From Hydrogenophaga sp. (lineage in GTDB: Bacteria > Pseudomonadota > Gammaproteobacteria > Burkholderiales > Burkholderiaceae_C): a DNA stretch of 64,000 nt. The stretch is taken from NCBI RefSeq assembly GCF_019264445.1, contig NZ_JAHVAB010000059.1:46750-110749 (forward strand). The letters are read 5' to 3'. The position numbers were made by a program, and so were the translations under genes. Position 1 is the stretch's first letter, and the number at the start of each line of letters is the position of its first letter. The notes beneath the pieces are model-generated. The model worked only from the letters and a program-made list of their open reading frames with translations, was not told the origin of the DNA and searched no databases. This document shows, piece after piece, positions 61,547 through 64,000 of this stretch.

Positions 61547-62080
61547 TCAGTCCCCGGCGACCTCGGACATGATCTCCTTCGAGACTGCTTCCACCTGCTT
61601 GGGCGTCATCGCTGAGAACACGCCCTGCCACGCGCTTGAAGAGGTTTGAAACTTCCGGTTGGCAAACGTCTTGAGCTGCGGCAACTCGACGAACTCCACA
61701 TCGAGGTCCATAAACGCGTTGCCCGCAAACACGCCCACCGCGTAGCGCTTGGCTTGCGAGACATACCGGAAGTCGTTCACCTTCATCTTCACCAGGACGG
61801 CTGGCCCGGAGGGGCGCGCAGCCTCCGCCTTGGCGAGCTTGAACTGGGCACCCTTGCTGGCCGCGGCGGCAGACATGGAGGTCTGCCACTCTTCCAGCAA
61901 AGCGTCCCAGTCTTCACCAGAGCCGATGTTGCGTGCGCCATAAACCTCCAGCACCACCGTCTTGGCAGCGGCAGGCGAAGCGCCTGAAGCGGCGGGCGCC
62001 TTGGCGTCGCGGGTGACTGTGGCGGCGCACCCGGTCAAGAACACGGCCGTTGCGAGAGCCAAAGTGGAGATGAGACGCAT
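61547..62080 (-). CDS. Lipoprotein, possibly DUF4410-like
   Basis: Encodes 177 residues. AAGGA supports the ATG at 62080. The lipobox FLTGC places the lipidated cysteine at residue 18. After an Ala/Pro linker, the domain reads KTVVLEVYGARNIGSG, WDALLEEWQTSM, AVLVKMKVNDFRYVSQ and AGNAFMDLDVEFVEL, which resembles DUF4410-type envelope lipoproteins of unknown role. The family match is tentative. The 180 bases upstream hold no other gene. Confidence 0.7.
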   Translation of the reverse strand: MRLISTLALATAVFLTGCAATVTRDAKAPAASGASPAAAKTVVLEVYGARNIGSGEDWDALLEEWQTSMSAAAASKGAQFKLAKAEAARPSGPAVLVKMKVNDFRYVSQAKRYAVGVFAGNAFMDLDVEFVELPQLKTFANRKFQTSSSAWQGVFSAMTPKQVEAVSKEIMSEVAGD

Positions 62081-62261
62081 GGGTTTCCTTGCTGATGAGG
62101 GATAGGGGGTGGCCTTGTGTGGCCCCGCTTTCGCGGCAACCGGGCAACGAAGCAGGATGCAAAGCTTGGGCTGGCGAGAATGTAACGTGCGCCACAAGCT
62201 CGGATCTGGCCCCTGAGTGACTGTTCTTCTTTCTCAAAAGTCACCCGTCAGACGGCTGAAA

Positions 62262-62723
62262 TCAGTTGCGCACCCAACACCCTCGAGACATCAGCAATTC
62301 CGGCAAGTCTGCTGGCCACAAGACGTCGCTGGTCAACTGGAGTTCCGACGCAGACCACCATTTGTGGTCGTTGATGACGTCGACTTCCTGAGCACTCCAG
62401 CGATCCCGGTGCAAGGTCTGGTCCGGTACGGTGACGACGAAGAACTGTTCATCGGCAATGACCTCTACACCATCTGGCAGCTGCAACACGAACTCGCGTC
62501 GGGCAATCGGGTCCCCCACATCCGCGACCTGTATGCCCGTCTCTTCCATCAACTCGCGCACGGCGGCCTCTGCGAAAGTTTCCCCTGGCTCCAGCCCTCC
62601 GCCAGGCGTCGCCCAGTAGTTCTGCCCCTTCAGAGCGCCCGTTTTGTGCACGAAGCGAAGCAGGAGCAAGCGTCTTGCAGGGCAAAGAACGAGCAAACGG
62701 GATGAAGGGCGACAGCGCAACAT
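62262..62723 (-). CDS. Nudix hydrolase
   Basis: Encodes 153 residues. The Nudix box is complete: GGLEPGETFAEAAVRELMEE followed by TGIQV, with the metal-binding REx2EE core. A preceding YWATPGGG loop is typical. Members hydrolyse nucleoside diphosphates linked to other groups, and MutT-like cleaning of oxidised nucleotides is possible. The neighbours give no clue to the substrate. Confidence 0.92.
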   Translation of the reverse strand: MLRCRPSSRLLVLCPARRLLLLRFVHKTGALKGQNYWATPGGGLEPGETFAEAAVRELMEETGIQVADVGDPIARREFVLQLPDGVEVIADEQFFVVTVPDQTLHRDRWSAQEVDVINDHKWWSASELQLTSDVLWPADLPELLMSRGCWVRN

Positions 62724-62768
62724 GATGGTGTTTGCAGCGCAAGTGTTTCTACATAGCCAGGGGCCGAG

Positions 62769-63191
62769 TTAAAGCAGCGACAACCCACCGGCAATGACGA
62801 GAACGAAGGCGCCGACCAGCGAGGTGGCTGCTCCAACGACGTTACCCCAGTACACCAAACGCGCCCAACCACGGGAACCCGATTGGAGGCCTCGGTCTTC
62901 CGTGATGGCGGCCAGTGGCGTAGCGATGCAGAAGGCGTAGGCCGACACGATGAGGCTCAAGGCAATGGCCCAAGCCATGGGCTGCGACTTCACCAAAAGC
63001 GGCATGACCGCTGCCACCGAAAACATGAGCACCGCACCCAGCGACAAGCTTTGATGTGCGACGCGCCAGGAATGGACAACCTGGGCGGATGCGCTCGCCT
63101 TGATGGCCTTGGCATAAGGTGCGCCGAGCAGCAAGCCGAAGAGAAGGACGATCGTTCCGTGGAAAGCGAGGTGTTGCGGTGCAGTGTTCAT
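62769..63191 (-). CDS. Four-helix membrane protein, possibly related to styrene-oxide isomerase/HAB mutase
   Basis: Encodes 140 residues from the ATG at 63191, nine codons after an alternative start. Four hydrophobic helices are evident (FHGTIVLLFGLLLGAP, LGAVLMFSVAAVMPLL, AWAIALSLIVSAYAF, VVGAATSLVGAFVLVI). A loop HSWRVAHQSLSLGAV recalls the WARAHSGPALNG loop of styrene-oxide isomerase and the AHLEGVMNG loop of hydroxylaminobenzene mutase. The similarity is faint and from memory, so the call is only four-helix membrane protein. Confidence 0.55.
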   Translation of the reverse strand: MNTAPQHLAFHGTIVLLFGLLLGAPYAKAIKASASAQVVHSWRVAHQSLSLGAVLMFSVAAVMPLLVKSQPMAWAIALSLIVSAYAFCIATPLAAITEDRGLQSGSRGWARLVYWGNVVGAATSLVGAFVLVIAGGLSLL

Positions 63192-63208
63192 GGGACGGGT
63201 AGGCGTTG

Positions 63209-63233
63209 TGGGTCGCATGCAGGAAGCGACCCA
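63209..63233. other. Hairpin in the leader of the four-helix protein gene
   Basis: TGGGTCGC and GCGACCCA form a perfect eight-base-pair stem around a nine-base loop. It ends 17 bases upstream of the chosen start codon on the minus strand, and would overlap an alternative start at 63218. It could regulate translation or be an operator. Confidence 0.4.
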
Positions 63234-63270
63234 TGGAAGTGGCTTGACGAGTATCTCGTTTGCGCGCGTC

Positions 63271-63357
63271 TCATTTCTCTCGCATCAGCACAAGGACTGC
63301 GGCAACGCTCAATGCAATTGTCCAGAGCGGGGTTGTGATTGCGGTTCGCTTTTCCAT
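63271..63357 (-). CDS. Possible 28-residue single-helix membrane protein
   Basis: An 87-base frame from ATG at 63357 to TGA at 63271 encodes 28 residues: basic KR near the N terminus, a hydrophobic stretch TPLWTIALSVAAVLVLM and a charged REK end. This is the shape of a small single-span membrane protein. No good ribosome site is visible, so it may be chance. It lies between the kinase-like gene and the four-helix protein gene, on the same strand. Confidence 0.3.
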   Translation of the reverse strand: MEKRTAITTPLWTIALSVAAVLVLMREK

Positions 63358-63430
63358 TTGTGCGCGGGTCTACCGAAGGCCGTAGAGGCTCGCAACCATT
63401 GCCAAGACATCTTGGCGGTGTGCAGGCGCC

Positions 63431-64000
63431 TCACCCCCCCCGCCCGACAAACCCCGCCATCCCCTCCAGCACCGTGCGCAAGCGCATCAACTCGCGCGAG
63501 CCATCCAGCCGCTTCGACCAGGCCGCGATGCGGGACACGCGCTGCAGCCTGGGCAGCAGGTGTTCGATGAACTCGCGCAAGGCGGGGCCGCCGGGGCCGG
63601 CGGTGTCGTAGGCCTGCAGCACGGCTTGCACGGCGCCGGGGCCCAGGGGTTGCAGAAAGCGCGCGAGCGACAGGAGCATTTGCAGCACGTCGTACACCTG
63701 CACGGTCTGCAGCGCCATGCCGGGGCGCAGGCGTTCTTCGAAGTCGAGCCGCGCAAAGCGCTCGCCGTTCCAGGTGGTGTTGCGCAGCTGGGCGCCGCCG
63801 TGCCATTGGCCGCGTGCGTGAAAGCGCGCCAGGTCGGCGCTGGCGGCGCACATCAGGGGCAGGCGTTCGCCTTCGGGCATGCGGTGCAGTTGCAGGTCCA
63901 CCGTTTCGCCGATGTCGCCAGTGGTGAGGGCGAAGCCGTCGAAGGCGAGCACGGGCGGCACGTTTTCGCCCGCAGCGGCCAGGGCCACCAGGCGTTCGTG
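63431..64000 (-). CDS. Protein-kinase-fold (LPS kinase-like) protein, partial
   Basis: The frame is open from the window edge to the stop at 63431, giving at least 190 residues of the C-terminal part. HARGQWHGGAQLRNTTW resembles the catalytic loop HGDxHxxN of RIO/WaaP-like kinases, followed by a FARLDFEE segment where a DFG-like metal aspartate is expected (D in RLDFEE). A following helical region ends in the basic C terminus. Similar short genes occur next to lipopolysaccharide or stress functions. The N terminus lies beyond base 64000. Confidence 0.6.
   Translation of the reverse strand, partial: HERLVALAAAGENVPPVLAFDGFALTTGDIGETVDLQLHRMPEGERLPLMCAASADLARFHARGQWHGGAQLRNTTWNGERFARLDFEERLRPGMALQTVQVYDVLQMLLSLARFLQPLGPGAVQAVLQAYDTAGPGGPALREFIEHLLPRLQRVSRIAAWSKRLDGSRELMRLRTVLEGMAGFVGRGG

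Overview
The window looks like a chromosomal segment of a Betaproteobacterium of the order Burkholderiales, most likely a Comamonadaceae member close to Hydrogenophaga, Variovorax or Acidovorax. The reasons are the high G+C codon use, three Bug-type tricarboxylate-transporter receptors without their membrane partners, many LysR/IclR/MarR-controlled catabolic loci, and the mnmG-rsmG-parA-parB block with parS sites. The genus is an inference. No tRNA, rRNA, CRISPR array, transposase, prophage or replication origin was seen. No stretch longer than about 300 bases lacks a gene, unless the small gene at 44127 is rejected, which would leave 43918-44433 empty.

Bases 1-33000 are mostly catabolic. An AtuA-like tail, a Bug receptor and a serine hydrolase open the window. 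A minus-strand locus follows with a DapA-family lyase, Bug receptor, SDR, D-tartrate dehydratase (tarD) and penicillin acylase, and a divergent LysR gene. Next is a NicX-type 2,5-dihydroxypyridine dioxygenase operon (nicX, alpha/beta hydrolase, acyl-CoA-dehydrogenase-like flavoprotein), divergent from an HpaC-type flavin reductase and a MarR regulator. The two sides share a palindrome lying inside overlapping promoters. An IclR-linked operon (enoyl-CoA hydratase-like, family III CoA-transferase, Bug receptor, quinone oxidoreductase) sits beside an acetoacetyl-CoA synthetase that carries an in-frame repeat insertion. Then come an SMP-30 lactonase, a TetR regulator, a complete NMT1-type ABC transporter, a metal-dependent cyclase and a fumarylacetoacetase. 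The lactonase and TetR genes share an upstream operator pattern.

Bases 33000-48400 are mixed: a TerC-family protein, an NCS2 permease, an envelope-carbohydrate cluster (SGNH hydrolase, PIG-L deacetylase, methyltransferase, glycosyltransferase), an AsmA-like protein, a hotdog thioesterase, an orphan heme aldoxime dehydratase, cobalamin adenosyltransferase, a D-lactate dehydrogenase-like flavoprotein, a CsgG-like lipoprotein and a chemoreceptor.

Bases 48400-54100 hold the chromosome-segregation and tRNA-modification block (parB, hydrolase, parA, lysE, rsmG, mnmG), with four parS-like 16-mers placed inside coding sequence. One of them contains the GTG start of the hydrolase that separates parA from parB. 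Bases 54100-64000 hold an FMN reductase, the mprF-acvB lipid-lysylation pair, a YkgJ-Crp/Fnr pair followed by a perfect CRP-type site and a DUF2892 gene, a class II aldolase, a lipoprotein, a Nudix hydrolase, a small membrane protein and the 3' part of a kinase-like gene cut by the window edge.
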